Assembly: GCA_039654915.1 (NCBI GenBank)
Contig: CM077599.1
Span: 81,188,001 to 81,252,000, forward strand
From: Aquilaria yunnanensis
Lineage: Eukaryota; Streptophyta; Magnoliopsida; Malvales; Thymelaeaceae
Direction: 5' to 3'
Length of the DNA stretch: 64,000 nt
Below the pieces are notes generated by a model. That model saw only the letters and a list, made by a program, of their open reading frames with translations. It ran no database searches and was not told the origin of the DNA. Each line of letters opens with the position of its first letter. Positions within the stretch are counted from its first letter, which is position 1. The position numbers and the translations under genes were made by a program. Below, piece after piece: positions 11,667 through 23,159 of this stretch.

Positions 11667-12166
11667 TTCCCGAAGCATGAATCTCTGGCTAGATACTTCG
11701 AAGAAGAGCTGAGAAAGAAGAACTCCGGATTGCTCTATGTCGACGTCGACGGAGAAGTCACCGGATATGTAATCTACACTTGGCCCTCATCGCTCTGCTG
11801 TTCCATCACAAAGCTCGCAGGTACCGTTTCCAGTTGCTTCTGTTCCTTTTTTCTGAGACATCCACTACCTGTTCGACGAAAGTCCTACAACAGTATCTTC
11901 ACTTTCTTTTACTTTGTGGGCTGTTCGAAACAGTGAACGAGAGCCAGCGGAGGAAAGGTTATGGAGAGCAGTTGCTAAAGGCGGCGATCGAGAAATGCCG
12001 GGGCAGAAATGTTCAACGGGTATTGCTGCATGTGGATCCCTTGAGGTCGCCGGCCTTGGCTCTCTATACAAAGCTCGGGTTTCAAGTTGATGCTCTGGTC
12101 AAAAGTTACTACTCTTCCGATCGAGATGCCTACAGAATGTATCTGGATTTTGCTGTGAACTCGTAA
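11667..12166 (+). pseudogene. GNAT N-acetyltransferase, 5'-truncated tandem copy
   Basis: Exon 1 remnant is 11667-11820 and exon 2 is 11934-12166, with the same GT-AG intron as the intact copy at 15441-16043. The frame is open from FPKHESLARYF to the end (DAYRMYLDFAVNS) and keeps the acetyl-CoA-binding QRRKGYG loop. The first 36 residues of the intact copy are missing, an in-frame TGA stands just upstream (11649), and no in-frame ATG precedes the domain; where the intact copy has an internal GTA ATG, this copy has GTA ATC. It therefore probably makes no normal protein, although nothing else is broken, which suggests recent loss or use of another start. Its downstream flank is duplicated after the second copy, marking a tandem duplication. 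Confidence 0.75.
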
Positions 12167-12489
12167 AGTGTCTCTCCCTCTGGAGTCCGGAGAAGTGGAA
12201 CTTGCAACATGTTCTTGCGTCAATCTTATTTCATCCTTCGTTACTTCTTTTGTTTTGTTGGGCCGGGCATGAAGACTTCTGCTGTTTATGGAACAAGTTC
12301 GCATTTTTGCAGCCTCGTCTAACTAATTTTGTAAACTTAGCAAATAAACAGAGTGTTTTCAGTTTTTCTCAATTAGTGTTTATTTTTTTAAGTAATTTTT
12401 AAAAATAGTTTCTTTATAAAAAGTAACTTTATTATCTTTTTAGATTGAACAAGTACTTTATAACTAATTTTTTTATAAGTAGCTATGGT

Positions 12490-13307
12490 TAGTGGTGGCC
12501 GATGGGCCGACCCGGCCTAGTGCTTTGATGCGGGTTGTACCCAGGTCCAGAAAAGCCGACCCAGGACCGGCCTATCAAAGCAGGGTGGGCTTGGGTTGGG
12601 TTGGACCAGGGCCCAGGTTGGGTCCGAGCTAGGCTGAGTTTGTGCGATTAATGAAAAATGTGTTTTAACATATTTGCAATCGTTCTTCGATAGTAATTTT
12701 ATGAAATATATATTTTTTTAAGAAGAAACACTACCATCGGTATCATTTTTATTAATGAAAAAGCCAAAAGGCATTTACATAATTTGGAACGTGTCTTACA
12801 CTTAAAAATAGCAAAACGTTACAGGAAAATAAAAAAAGAGAAGGTAAAACTTAAGATCTATGCTTAACAGCATAATCAGATTGATTACATTCTTTAAATT
12901 GTAAGGAAACCTACAATCTACTCTTGTGGGTCATCATCAGACCCTCAAAAACTAGCCGTTAATAGCTGTTGAGTGAGGATAAAAAAGTCTAGGGTCAAAA
13001 AAAATATTTTGGAGCTGTTAGGGGGGTTGGCTGTTATTTTCCCATTTTTTTTAAAATTTTTGAAAACTTAACGGATTTCTGGAAACATTCGACCCGGCCC
13101 ACAACTCGGCCGAGCAGGGCCGGGCTAGGGTGAACATCGAGTTGGGGTCGGGGCGTGCCAGTTTGGGCCTCCCTATTTTTCCAGGCCCATGTTCGCCCTG
13201 CCACCTTCCGAGCCTTATTAGTGCTAGGCCGAACCTGGGTTTGACCGTGCCGGGCCGAGTTTGACCTGAGCCAAGTCCGGGTCAACCAGGCCCATTGGCC
13301 ACCACTA
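12490..13307. mobile_element. non-autonomous hAT element
   Basis: The ends tagtggtggccgatgggcc and, on the complement, tagtggtggccaatgggcc are near-perfect inverted repeats. The 8-base flanks gctatggt (12482-12489) and gctaggga (13308-13315) fit a hAT-type 8-bp duplication with two later changes. The flank after the second GNAT copy (near 16365) is the matching empty site, which supports these borders. Terminal regions are rich in ggcccgg/cccagg words. There is no transposase frame. Confidence 0.75.
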
Positions 13308-13375
13308 GCTAGGGAACTAACTTTCAAGCCACATTAATTATAGATAAAAAAAAATGAGAAGCACCTGTAAAAATC

Positions 13376-15331
13376 TAGTGGTGTACACTCGGCTTGACTA
13401 GCCCAGTCTGATTGGGCTTGGGCCTAGTTAGGCTAAACTGGACTTTGTGGACCTGGGCATAGGTTGGACTTCTATTTTTATTTTTTATTTTTAAAAAATA
13501 TTTTGTAATGTTTTTTATTTTTTGAAAACACCATTATTGTTGTAATTTTTATTGATAAAAAATCAAGCAACAATTACAAATAACTTGGAACGGGCCTTAC
13601 TTGAGAAAATAATGAAACGTTCCAAGAAAAGAGTTGAAATTTAATCATATGATCTGTGTTATACAGCATAATCAGATCAAATATATATTAAGAATTGAAA
13701 AGGAAAACCTAGGATGTGGAAGCCTTATCTTGCACCTAATCATTCGAATTTTTCTGCTCTTACTTTCTTAAAGCAGTAAGACCCCAGTCATGGTTGCACA
13801 TGCAAACCTTCACTACTTTTGGAGTCAACTTTGCTCATTTTCTCTGAAATGACTTACTTGACGGTACTAAAAAGGGACTTGGATGCAATGCTCAAGACCG
13901 AAACCGTTAGAACCTTTTTGGCAATGATGGACAAAATCGGAAATCTATCACTCTTCGCTTTCTACTACTCCAAAATGTCATTCTCACTTGTCTTAAATAA
14001 GGTGTAGAGGCAATCATTTACTTCAAGCAAGCCAAAGGATGTTGGTCAGAGACGCTTGAACAGTTGTTCTGCAGGGCTGAATGGTGTTGATAATGAGGAG
14101 GATGAACTGCTGCCGATGGAGATAGTTGTGGTTCTTACCTTGTCTTTGTAACAGGATGAATACTCATTGCATAGCTCTTGCAAGTGCTCATCAACTTCAG
14201 CAATCATAGTTAAACCACTCATATGCTTCATCTCCAAAAAAACCATAGTATCCCTCAAGTAAAGACAATGTACCCGGAATTTTCACGGTCGGGTTAAGTG
14301 CAAATGCAAATAAAAAGGTAAGGAAAATATTAGAAAAATATGAAACTCACTTGATTGCTTTGATGGTGTCTACCAAATACATCAAAACCTTGTAAATATG
14401 GGGATAGTAGATACCCGAAAAAAGGCAGTTAACTCATAAAAATGCCATAGTAATTGAAAAAATTTGTAACACGTGTCCCACATTTCAGCCGTTAGAAGTT
14501 TTGACTTTGCTTTCAAGTTAAAAAAACAAAGGAGTCGGTTTGCGTCCCATCACCTTTGTTTGGATCAATGGTTGGAGTAGCTATCTCTTGGACTTCAACA
14601 TCATCATTAGATTGTTGCTTCTCGAACTCCAAATCGATATTGGTTATATCGATGTTGGCTGGCTCATCAACCTCTTGGATGCAAAATCTCTTTTTTACTG
14701 AACTCTTGAGATAGAAAAATGACCCCAACTCGGTGCGGAAGGAGGAGCTTTTGGCAGGGGCAGAGCTGTATTCTTCCTGGAGGTCATTAGGTTGATGCAA
14801 ATTGATGGAGAGAAAATTTAAGAAAGATTAACAAGAGATTAATAGGAGATTAAGAAAATTGATGGAGAGCTTGAAGAAAATTGTAGAGAAAGTAGTAGAT
14901 GTAAAGAGGAGATTGTAGGAATTGGTGTAAGGAAGTGAGGAAATAGGCCCTTTATTTATAGGATAGGCAAAAAAAAATTTGGACCAAAATATCTTAAAAA
15001 ACTAGCCATTTTTAGGAATTGGGCGAGTAAAAAAAGTTTTTGGCCTTAGAGACTGTTAGAAGGGACCAGAGGTCTTAAAGGTGAAAATTTCCCCAAAATT
15101 TTAAACTTGCTGACCGTTGGAGGCATTCAGAAACGTTAGGCCCGAACCAGACAGGCAGGTCCTGAGACAAGCTTGGTCAGGGCTCCAGCTGGTCCTGGCT
15201 ACTTCGTCCTCAGGCCTAAACACGGCCCATATTTTAGCAATCCTTTCTCGTGCCATACCGTGTCGAGACCAGGTTTGACCCAAGCCGGTTCAGGGATAGG
15301 CCTGGTCAGCCTGGTCCATTGTTTATTTCCA
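13376..15331 (-). mobile_element. decayed hAT-type element with transposase fragments
   Basis: It is bounded by comparison with the empty site near 16424: the flank of the GNAT unit stops at about 13375 and resumes at about 15332. The left end tagtggtgtacactcggc is hAT-like, but the right end is poorly preserved. On the minus strand, 14046-14258 encodes HLQELCNEYSSCYKDK, resembling the conserved stretch of plant hAT transposases (RICESLEEPER type). An acidic frame at 14513-14800 may be a leftover of its N-terminal half. An internal stretch (13536-13600) resembles the 12490-13307 element. Inactive. Confidence 0.55.
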
Positions 15332-15440
15332 AAAACATCAGAGCACACGATCACCTATAGGACATCAGAGCACATGATTGGAAGGCCTGCGCTTGATCGT
15401 AGGTGGTCATGGACCATCAAAATAGGGTCCGTAGGATGCG

Positions 15441-16043
15441 ATGAGCAGACGAGACATGGGGACTGGCAATTTGATGGAGCTACAAAGGAACTCAAACGAT
15501 CGGGAGAAGTTAGTGGAGGAGATTGTGAAGTTAGAGAAGAAAATATTCCCGAAGCACGAATCTCTGGCTAGATATTTCGAGGAAGAGCTGAGAAAGAAGA
15601 ACTCCGGATTGTTCTATGTCGACGTCGACGGAGAAGTCGCCGGATACGTAATGTACACTTGGCCCTCATCGCTCTGCGGTTCCATCACAAAGCTCGCAGG
15701 TACCGCTTCCAGTTGTTTCTGTTCTTTTTTCTGAGACACCCACTACCTGTTCGACGAAAGTCCCCGACAATATCTTCGCTTTCTTTTACTTCTTGGGCTG
15801 TTCGAAACAGTGAAGGAGAGCCAGCGGAGGAAAGGTTATGGAGAGCAGTTGCTAAAGGTGGCGATCGAGAAATGCCGGAGCAGAAATGTGCAACGGGTAT
15901 TGCTGCATGTGGATCCCTTGAGGTCGCCGGCCTTGGCTCTCTATACAAAGCTCGGGTTTCAAGTTGACGCTCTGGTCAAATGTTACTACTCTTCCGATCG
16001 AGATGCCTACAGAATGTATCTGGATTTTGCTGTGAACTCGTAA
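15441..16043 (+). CDS. GNAT-family N-acetyltransferase, intact copy
   Basis: Two exons (15441-15699 and 15811-16043) join in frame through a GT-AG intron of 111 bp to give 163 aa. A charged N-terminal helix (LVEEIVKLEKKIFPKHE) leads into a compact GNAT fold. The acetyl-CoA pyrophosphate loop is QRRKGYGEQLL (91-101), and the C-terminal half has the typical LYTKLGFQ strand-helix (130-137). It resembles small RimI/Ard1-like plant acetyltransferases; the substrate, probably a protein N-terminus or small amine, is inference. The start could also be the ATG at 15456 or 15474, because the N-terminus before LQRNSND is not conserved enough to decide. Its upstream sequence is the duplicated downstream flank of the truncated copy, so its promoter was probably reorganised by the duplication. 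Confidence 0.8.
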
Positions 16044-16512
16044 AGTGTCTCTCCCTCTGGAGTCCGGAGAAGTGGAACTTGCAACATGTTTTTGCTTCAA
16101 GTTTATCTCATCCTTCGTCACTTCTTTTGTTTTGTTGGGTCTGGCATGAAGACTTCTGCTGTTTATGGAACAAGTTCGCATTTTTGCAGCCTCGTCCATC
16201 TACTTTTGTAAACTTAGCAAATAAATAGAGTGTTTTCAGTTTTTCTCAATTAGTGTTTATTTTGTAAGTAATTTTTTTAAAACATTTTCTTTATAAAAAG
16301 TAATTTTATTAGGCATCTTTTTAGGTTGAAGAAGTACTTTATAACTAATTTGTTTATAAGTAACTAGAGTACTAGCTTTCAAGCCACATTAATTATAGAT
16401 AAAAAAACAATGAAAAGCACCTCTAAAACATAAGAGTACACAATCATCTTTAGGACATCAGAGCATACGATTGGACGGTCTGCGTTTGATTGTGGGTGGT
16501 CATGGACCATCA
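16044..16512 (+). repeat. downstream flank of GNAT, duplicated
   Basis: This stretch (3' UTR and beyond, through gtggtcatggaccatcaa) is matched after the first copy by 12167-12489, 13308-13375 and 15332-15425 once the two hAT insertions are removed. It shows the tandem duplication was at least about 0.9 kb and predates both insertions. Confidence 0.75.
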
Positions 16513-17402
16513 AGGTGGGATCCTTTTACAGTTACTGATTGTCTGGAAACAAAAGATTAGTTTAGTAACTTAATGAAGTATCTTATATATTTTACATAAA
16601 AATTCGTATTGCTTTCTCGTCAATGCTCGTATGTATTAGATGTATTGGCGGGAATGAAACAAGATTTAAAACCAATATATATAATTGGGAACATATATTG
16701 CTGCCTTTGTACCTAGGAGGATGCTTGCAACCTCTCAAATCTCAATATAAAAATCTCTCAAAGCCAAGTATCGAGAATAGTCTTGTTCAGCTGGAATTGG
16801 ATGTTGTAGGAAAAGCCCCACAAGCAAAGATCACTTGTAAGATTGAGTGGTAAAGAGCTCATTCTCTCTTCAATAAGATTTTGGGTTCGAGTCTTGTGAA
16901 TGAAGAAACAGACTTGAAAGAACTTCCTCCCTAAATGGAGTTTGATCCAACTCAACTCTGAAGCAATCAAGCACAATGCTGGATATTGGGGGGCCTTGGA
17001 CCAAAATAAAACCACACCCCATAAAAACAAAAAGAGGAAAAGGAAACTCTACAAAATGGTTTTAAGAGTTTGATTGAGTGGTAAATCGGCTTGTAGAAGA
17101 GCTAAAGGCGAGCTTGATCATTCAACAAAAGTGAAGGACTATCATGGAGTTTAACCTTTTTAGAGACCGACGTATCTGGAACAGTAAACTTTGGCTGGAA
17201 AAGGCTGTCATAATGTAACAGATAGGAGTTGGTCTCCACTTCAGCGACAAAAAAATAGGAAAACGATCAAAAACCATCCAACAGTAGTTCAGGATGGAGA
17301 CAAGAATAGCGAACTTACTTCGTTGCGGTCCCTAGATTGTATATCTAGAGCTTGGCCTTCTAGGTTTTATAATTGAACAAGAAGAGAAGGCAGTCGAGGA
17401 AT
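16513..17402. other. intergenic; promoter side of the tetraspanin
   Basis: Apart from the SINE-like segment there is no gene. The last 200 bp or so before 17403 should carry the tetraspanin leader and promoter, though no clear TATA box was found. Confidence 0.4.
16830..17033 (+). mobile_element. putative tRNA-derived SINE
   Basis: An A-box-like agtggtaaagagc (16846-16858) is followed at tRNA-like spacing by a consensus B box, ggttcgagtc (16886-16895). This pair forms the internal RNA polymerase III promoter of plant SINEs. A tRNA-unrelated body follows and the stretch ends in A-rich sequence near 17022-17040. It is not a functional tRNA: no acceptor stem closes. A weaker A-box-like copy is at about 17066. 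Confidence 0.4.
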
Positions 17403-20108
17403 ATGGGGAGAGCAACGCGAAGCTGCCTGCAATCGCTGTTTAAGCTACTGAATTCGCTGATTGCCATGGTCGGGATCGGTATGATCTTGTATGCTGTTTG
17501 GCTGATAAGGGTTTGGCAGGAAAGAATCGGCGATTTCCCGCTCGCCGATCCATCGCCATGGTAATTTGTTCGTTATCTTTCATTTTTCAGGCAAATTAGT
17601 CCAAAGATTGATTCTTGTAAGTGGGTTTGGATCTGATTGTTGGATGGGGCAGGTACATTTTGAAATTTTTTTTGATCTTGGTCTGCTTCTAAATCATTTC
17701 TAGTTTTAAATGAATTTTGCAGGTTTATTTACACTCTCCTTGCCAGTGGTCTTGCTCTGTGTTTTATCACATGCTCTGGTCATATTGCCGCAGAAACCAC
17801 AAATGGATGTTGCCTTTCTTCTGTATCCTTAATGCTAAGAAGTTCAATTAATGTCCCTCTCTTGAAGTCGATCCACATTGCGACATCCCCGCACATGTTT
17901 TTTTTGGTCTGCCTTCTTATTAGTAACATCAAGTAGAAGTAGCATGTAAATGTTTATCTCCATTGTTATTCTTGTTTCTGATTTGTGATGTTGCAAATTC
18001 TTGTCTTGAAGTCTGTTGCTGACCTTAATAGCTCAAAAGTATATGATGTTCATCTGTTTGCTTTTCGTTCTGGAGGCAGGACTTACTTCCGATGTGTTTC
18101 TACACCATAACTGGGAAGAGGTACATTTGCTTCCGAAAGCCAATGATTCATGTTTCCTAATGAATTATGAATTTTAGCTTGTGTAGATTGTCTTAACGAA
18201 TCTACTTGGTTTTGGTGTTCACCGGCGACAGGACTTTCCAGAGGATCCAAGTGGGAGTTTTGACGAGTTCAAAGATTTTGTCAAGTCAAATTTTAATATC
18301 TGCAAATGGATAGGCCTCTCTGTCATTGGCATACAGGTATTTTCTGTCTTAACATCAATCTTTCTATGTAATTGCACTGAAATTAAAAGAGACGACGGCA
18401 ATTGATCTCTGCATCAGAACTAATTCCTGCTCCCTATTACTTTTATTGTTTCTTGAATGTCGTTGGTGTGCCTTGTATGTGTGCTTTCAGGGCAACAATT
18501 TTCACGGCTTTATCCATCAGAAATGTTCTCCGTGCTTTAAAACTCATTCCCATGGATTGAAATTGTACAATTTGGTGAGGATATGACTAGGGTTGTAAAT
18601 GAACCGAATGAACACGAACAAGCCATGTTCATGTTCATTCGTTTAACTTTAAACGAACACGAACACGAACAATAAACCAACGCAACTTCTCTGTTCGTGT
18701 TTGTTCGTTTATTAATAAACGAACACAAACACCAATAATTAAATCTAATGACTACCACCAATTTAAATTGGAGCGAGTCTAGCAATGGCCAACAGGGTAA
18801 TAAGTGATGGTGACAGAAATTATAGGTTATGGCAATGGGGCTTAGCTTGATATTGTAATAAGTTCACACTATGAGGAAAATGAGTGATTATGTTTTAGGA
18901 AACAAAAACAATATATTAATTTGGAAAATATTGGAACATAATCACATGAGTGGAGTAGGTAGACACTAATAAAAATGCATGATCTATAAAACATATATAA
19001 TAATAAATGTACAGCTAATATATAAATAAACAAATAAATTAATATAAATGAACAAATAAATAAATGAATATAAACAAACAATAACCGAACAGTTCATGAA
19101 CGTAAATAAACAAACGGGACCTTGTCCGTATTCGTTCATTTAATTAATCGAACAGAAAAATATGTTCGTGTTTGTTCTTTTAACTAAATAAACGAATATA
19201 AACAAACTTTTACCAAATGATTTACGAACAGTTCACTTAACGTTCTGTTTATTTACACCCCTAGATATGACGGTTTCATGTCTGTCCATCCCCTCCCTTA
19301 CTGCCTTATACATAAACATTCCCCAACCTTAATCACCTTAGCTTTCGTTTTTGAACCAAAAGTCCAATAGTTGATTCCTGTTGAAAAGGTACTAATTTTG
19401 TTACATGATCTTGCAAACAGTTACTCATGTAATGTACATTGTTGCATCTGTAATCCTTCCTGTTTGCGTATTCTTGATGACTGCAATTTTTGTCTGCAGG
19501 GACTCTGCTTGTTATTGTCAATGCTTCTCAGAGCTGTTGGACCTCATCAGGGTTATGACAGTGATGATGATTACGATCCTGAAACGGTTCCCCTCGTGAA
19601 AAATGCTGGCCATCCTTACAATCATCCTGTTTATGGCACAAGGAATGCTGTGTGGACCATAAGAGCCAATGAGAAGGTACAATTGTACTTTTTTATTGTT
19701 CTCATTTGGGATTTTAGGTTTGCCTCTAATCCGATTGATTAACTGACAAGATTGAGCCGATGAGAAGGTATAATTGAGTAGTAATGTGGCTCCATAGCTA
19801 GTGCAGACAGTGCAACTTATCATATAGGTTAGATTAACTGACATGATTGATTTCTTTCTGCTTCCTGCCTACAACTACTTCATCGTTTCAAAAATCAAGA
19901 AATAGGCAGCAGAATCATCCTTTCAAACTATTGTTGAGAGTTTGAATTTCTTACACATTACTATGTCTTAATTTTTGCGAAGAGAAAGCCTTCTAGCTAG
20001 CCTTGGTATTTAGTGGTCGATACAAAAATGCAGTCATGCAGAAAGCGCTAGTCTTTAACTTGCTTATTAAGCAAAATTACTTCCCCTCTTTTCCAGGCAA
20101 GGGTGTGA
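17403..20108 (+). CDS. tetraspanin (TOM2A/TET18-20-like)
   Basis: Six exons (17403-17560, 17723-17822, 18040-18120, 18232-18336, 19500-19676, 20097-20108) all join in frame at GT-AG sites to give 210 aa. Four membrane segments lie near residues 13-36, 53-73, 84-102 and 140-160. The short cytosolic N-terminus ([18 protein letters not shown]), the NGCC motif (80-83), the [10 protein letters not shown] loop, ICKWIGLS and the acidic tail YDSDDDYD match the plant TET18-20/TOM2A clade. The large outer loop is only about 37 residues, as in that clade. The closest named relative by length is probably Arabidopsis tetraspanin-19. Members organise membrane proteins at plasma or vacuolar membranes; some support tobamovirus replication. 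The start is the ATG at 17403; the same frame extends upstream without an ATG. The last exon adds only ARV and the stop. Confidence 0.9.
18588..19263. mobile_element. non-autonomous hAT in tetraspanin intron 4
   Basis: The 676-bp insert has inverted ends tagggttgtaaatgaac and (complement) taggggtgtaaataaac. A perfect 8-bp duplication, gatatgac, lies at 18580-18587 and 19264-19271. The interior is full of gaacacgaac/gttcgtgttcgtt words in both orientations. It makes up more than half of the 1163-bp intron and does not touch the splice sites. Confidence 0.9.
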
Positions 20109-21370
20109 ACAGTTTCTCCCGCATTTCAGAAGATTTGGTTGTGCAGAGGAACAGGAAGGGGCTTATACAAAATCATTAGCCCGGATGAGCTATATATAAA
20201 CAGAGAAGTTGTCTAAGAGCCTCTTGCATTGCTACGCCACAGCTGGTGCTGCTTCCATGCATAACTCATTTTATATGCCAAACCTTGTGAATATAAGTTA
20301 GTTGAGCTGCAGTCTCTTGAGTCTGTTAGTTAATTGTTTATGAAATATAAAATGGAGGAACTAATATTTGGCGAGCATACGCATAAGGTGAAAGGTGTGG
20401 GAAGAAAATTCCATTAAGGCTGGTGATTATAAACTAGAAGTTAGGCCCCAAAATGTGAGTAAATAATCAAATATATATCGAGTTAAAATCTTATCAGCCT
20501 GAATTCCCATGTCTGTATTTATTTGCTCAAACCAAGTGTCTAATCGTTAAACATCGATTGCTTGATTTGCTTCGATGGGTAAGAAGTCCTTTGAAGTCCC
20601 ATCTACTGGGTCTTTTTCGCTCAATTTCAAGAAGCTTGAGGACTTAACTTTGTCGGGCAATTTGGATTGTAGTAATGCAATTTTGGACTAAATTGGTCAG
20701 TAATGTGTGATTTTTCTTTTTCTTTTTCTTTTCTTTTCTTTTTTTTTTTTATGTGTAATGTGTGATTTTTCATTAGGCGAACGTAATTAAAATTTTCTGG
20801 CAAAAAAAAAAAAAACTTAATAATTTTTTTTTACTCCGTTCCTTTATCTTTCATGCATCATTCACTTAAGTATGGCAATTCTTAGTTAGATTAGGAGTAT
20901 AAGACTTTTGTAACTTCTTCAACAAAATCAAACAGTTAAAATTTTAAATTAAAGTGCAATTTTTTATTAAAATTTTAGAGAGTTCTAATTAATCTAAAAT
21001 TTGTTAAGTATGATCTATGTGATTAAATTGTAGAGTTTTTTCTCTAATAGGTATAGCCACATATGATCTAAAACATTTATGTAATGGGAATTGAAAGAAT
21101 ATTAGATACTATGTATGAGAAAGAAATATTACATAACAATACTTAATTGTGAAAAATATTTTTATTTATTTTTATGATCATTTATTTTTTATGTAATACA
21201 CACTTCTCTATTTTTTTCATTGCACCATAAAAACAAAAAACATTCCCAATGCATAGCGCAAGCAGACCATCTAGGTATATTAGTGTAACTCATTAATCAA
21301 CATAAGGTCTTAGTTACTTGAAAACAAGGTAGTTACTATCAGTACCTATTTCAGTAGTTTTTGTCTTCCT
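20109..21370. other. tetraspanin 3' UTR and AT-rich intergenic DNA
   Basis: The first few hundred bases are the probable 3' UTR. A pyrimidine tract (20714-20751, ttttctttttc words) follows, then AT-rich sequence. No gene seen. Confidence 0.5.
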
Positions 21371-21380
21371 AGGATTAAAT

Positions 21381-21545
21381 TGTAGGATCAGATTGTGGAT
21401 TATAAGATAATACTAAAAACCTATAATTTTTAAGTTAAATAATATAGGTCATATAAAAAGATTGTCCTTTTTATATATTTAAATAAAATTTCACAAAACT
21501 GGATCACAGGATCATGCAATCATATGATCCAAATCACCGTCTTAA
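21381..21545. repeat. small MITE-like element related to 25495-26474
   Basis: aggatcagattgtggattat near the left and, inverted at the right, tcaccgtcttaag with gatcatgcaatcatatgatcc resemble the ends of the element at 25495-26474. The borders are uncertain. Confidence 0.35.
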
Positions 21546-21880
21546 GTAGCTTACTTAAAACACTATCATAATGACATCCGTTTCCAATATATTACAATAC
21601 GATTTTCCATCAACATATTAGGTCCATGTAATTATATTCAGCAACGGCAGGCACAGAAATATGACCCTGGATAAGTTGTATGAGTTGGTTCAATAGTCAA
21701 TATCAAATCTATGTCCACACGGCTTGTCAAGAGTTCTTTCATTCCAGCGACGAGGACAATAATTTTTGTTTTTAGAAATAAGGACAATAATGTTTTAATA
21801 GAGTCTTATCTTCATTGACTCTAGGTTGCGCCTTATCCATCAATGTTGTGGAGGATAATAATGTCTAAAAAAAGCTTCAT

Positions 21881-23061
21881 GGTAAAATCTAAATTTGGTC
21901 CCTTAACTATTCAGTTTATCCTAAAATGGTCCCTTAACTCTAAAAGTGACTATTAAGATCTCCTAACTAAAACAACGCGTTCAATTTGAATATCATCCAT
22001 TATGTTGGCTTTATTTTTGACAGAAAACACATATGTGGCACTTAATACCCCCTTGCTTGTCCCCACAATACCACATGGCATCTTCTTTATGACAATAAGT
22101 GAGAAAATTGAGATAATAATAAATCCTAGACTAGAATTGACAAAAAATTTAATTTTAGGGACTTACACTGTTAATTAACCAAAATTTCCCAAATTTACTT
22201 TCGCCGCCGTTGCCATCTTCTCTCCTATTCGCCGGCCAAATCTTCTCTCTCTTCGTCACCATATTGCATTGGAGAATCGAATCCCCTAACCAGAGATGGA
22301 AATGGAGAATTGAAGGGGCAGGGGACGGGGACAAGGAATCGGAGGAGCAAATGAGTGGTGGTTGCGAAATAGACGAGCTCTCCGCATCGGCAACCAGCAA
22401 TCGATCTCCGTCCGAATAAGGAGTAGAGGATCGGTGGTTGTGAAACAGACGAGTTCTCTTTGTCGACAACCAACAACCGATCTTCGTCCGAAAAACCCGC
22501 GCTGCCTCTACTATTGTAGCCTCCAACCAACCCAGCCATCCGCCAACTTCGATCGGCTACCCCATGGCGAATCGAAGATGGAGGCCAACGATTGAAGGAG
22601 GAAATTGACCAAAAAATCGATGGTTATAGGAAATCTGTGACGAAATCGTGGAGGTCGACCTCCGAATCGGGGAAGAAGAGGACGGGTCGGCCTGGATTTT
22701 GGAGGCCGGTGGTTGGCGACGCTGGGCGGTGGACACCGGATGGTTGAGAGAGAGATATGAGAGATTCAAGAAAGAGAGACATTTTAAGTACTTAAAATTG
22801 TGTTTTTTTGTCAATTTGAGCCTATAGTTTATTATTCTCCTAGTTTCATCACTTATTGTCACGCCACATGGCATTGTGGGACCAAGTAGAGGACATTAAG
22901 TGCCACATATGCATCTTCCGTCAGAATTAACGCTAGAAATAACGGACAGGACTCAAATAGGAAGCGCTGCATGAGTTAAGGGACCTCAACAGGTGATTTT
23001 AGAGTTGGGGGACTATTTTAGGAAGAACCAAATAGTTAAGGGACCAAATTTAGATTTTACC
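21881..23061. mobile_element. Mutator-like element with long inverted repeats and GC-rich interior
   Basis: The ends ggtaaaatctaaatttggtc and their inverse at 23042-23061 begin inverted repeats of more than 60 bp (cccttaacta, cctaaaatggtccc and so on). A further inner pair, catatgtggcacttaa (22029-22044), matches aagtgccacatatgca (22899-22914) in inverse. Direct repeats of 6 bp, cttcat, adjoin both ends, shorter than the usual 9 bp. The interior (22195-22760) is markedly GC-richer than the flanks and holds overlapping open frames on both strands that I cannot assign; it may be captured host sequence. A 79-bp tandem duplication lies inside. Confidence 0.7.
22355..22496. repeat. tandem duplication, period about 79 bp
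   Basis: gtggttgcgaaatagacgag to ctccgtccgaa recurs as gtggttgtgaaacagacgag to cttcgtccgaa. The two copies differ at about one base in seven. Confidence 0.65.
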
Positions 23062-23159
23062 CTTCATCTTATTGACTTCGTCATTTCGTGCTGAACTTTC
23101 TTTCTGAGCATGTCTAATAGACAAAATTCTTTGTCAATCTCATCTTTGGTCCGTCCGTG

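Noticed and set aside
11865..12304. Minus-strand frames across GNAT exon 2, repeated at 15685-16199
   Set aside because: Antisense shadows of the duplicated GNAT exon.
16846..16895. A tRNA gene
   Set aside because: Only the A and B boxes fit; no acceptor or anticodon stem pairs, so a SINE is the better reading.
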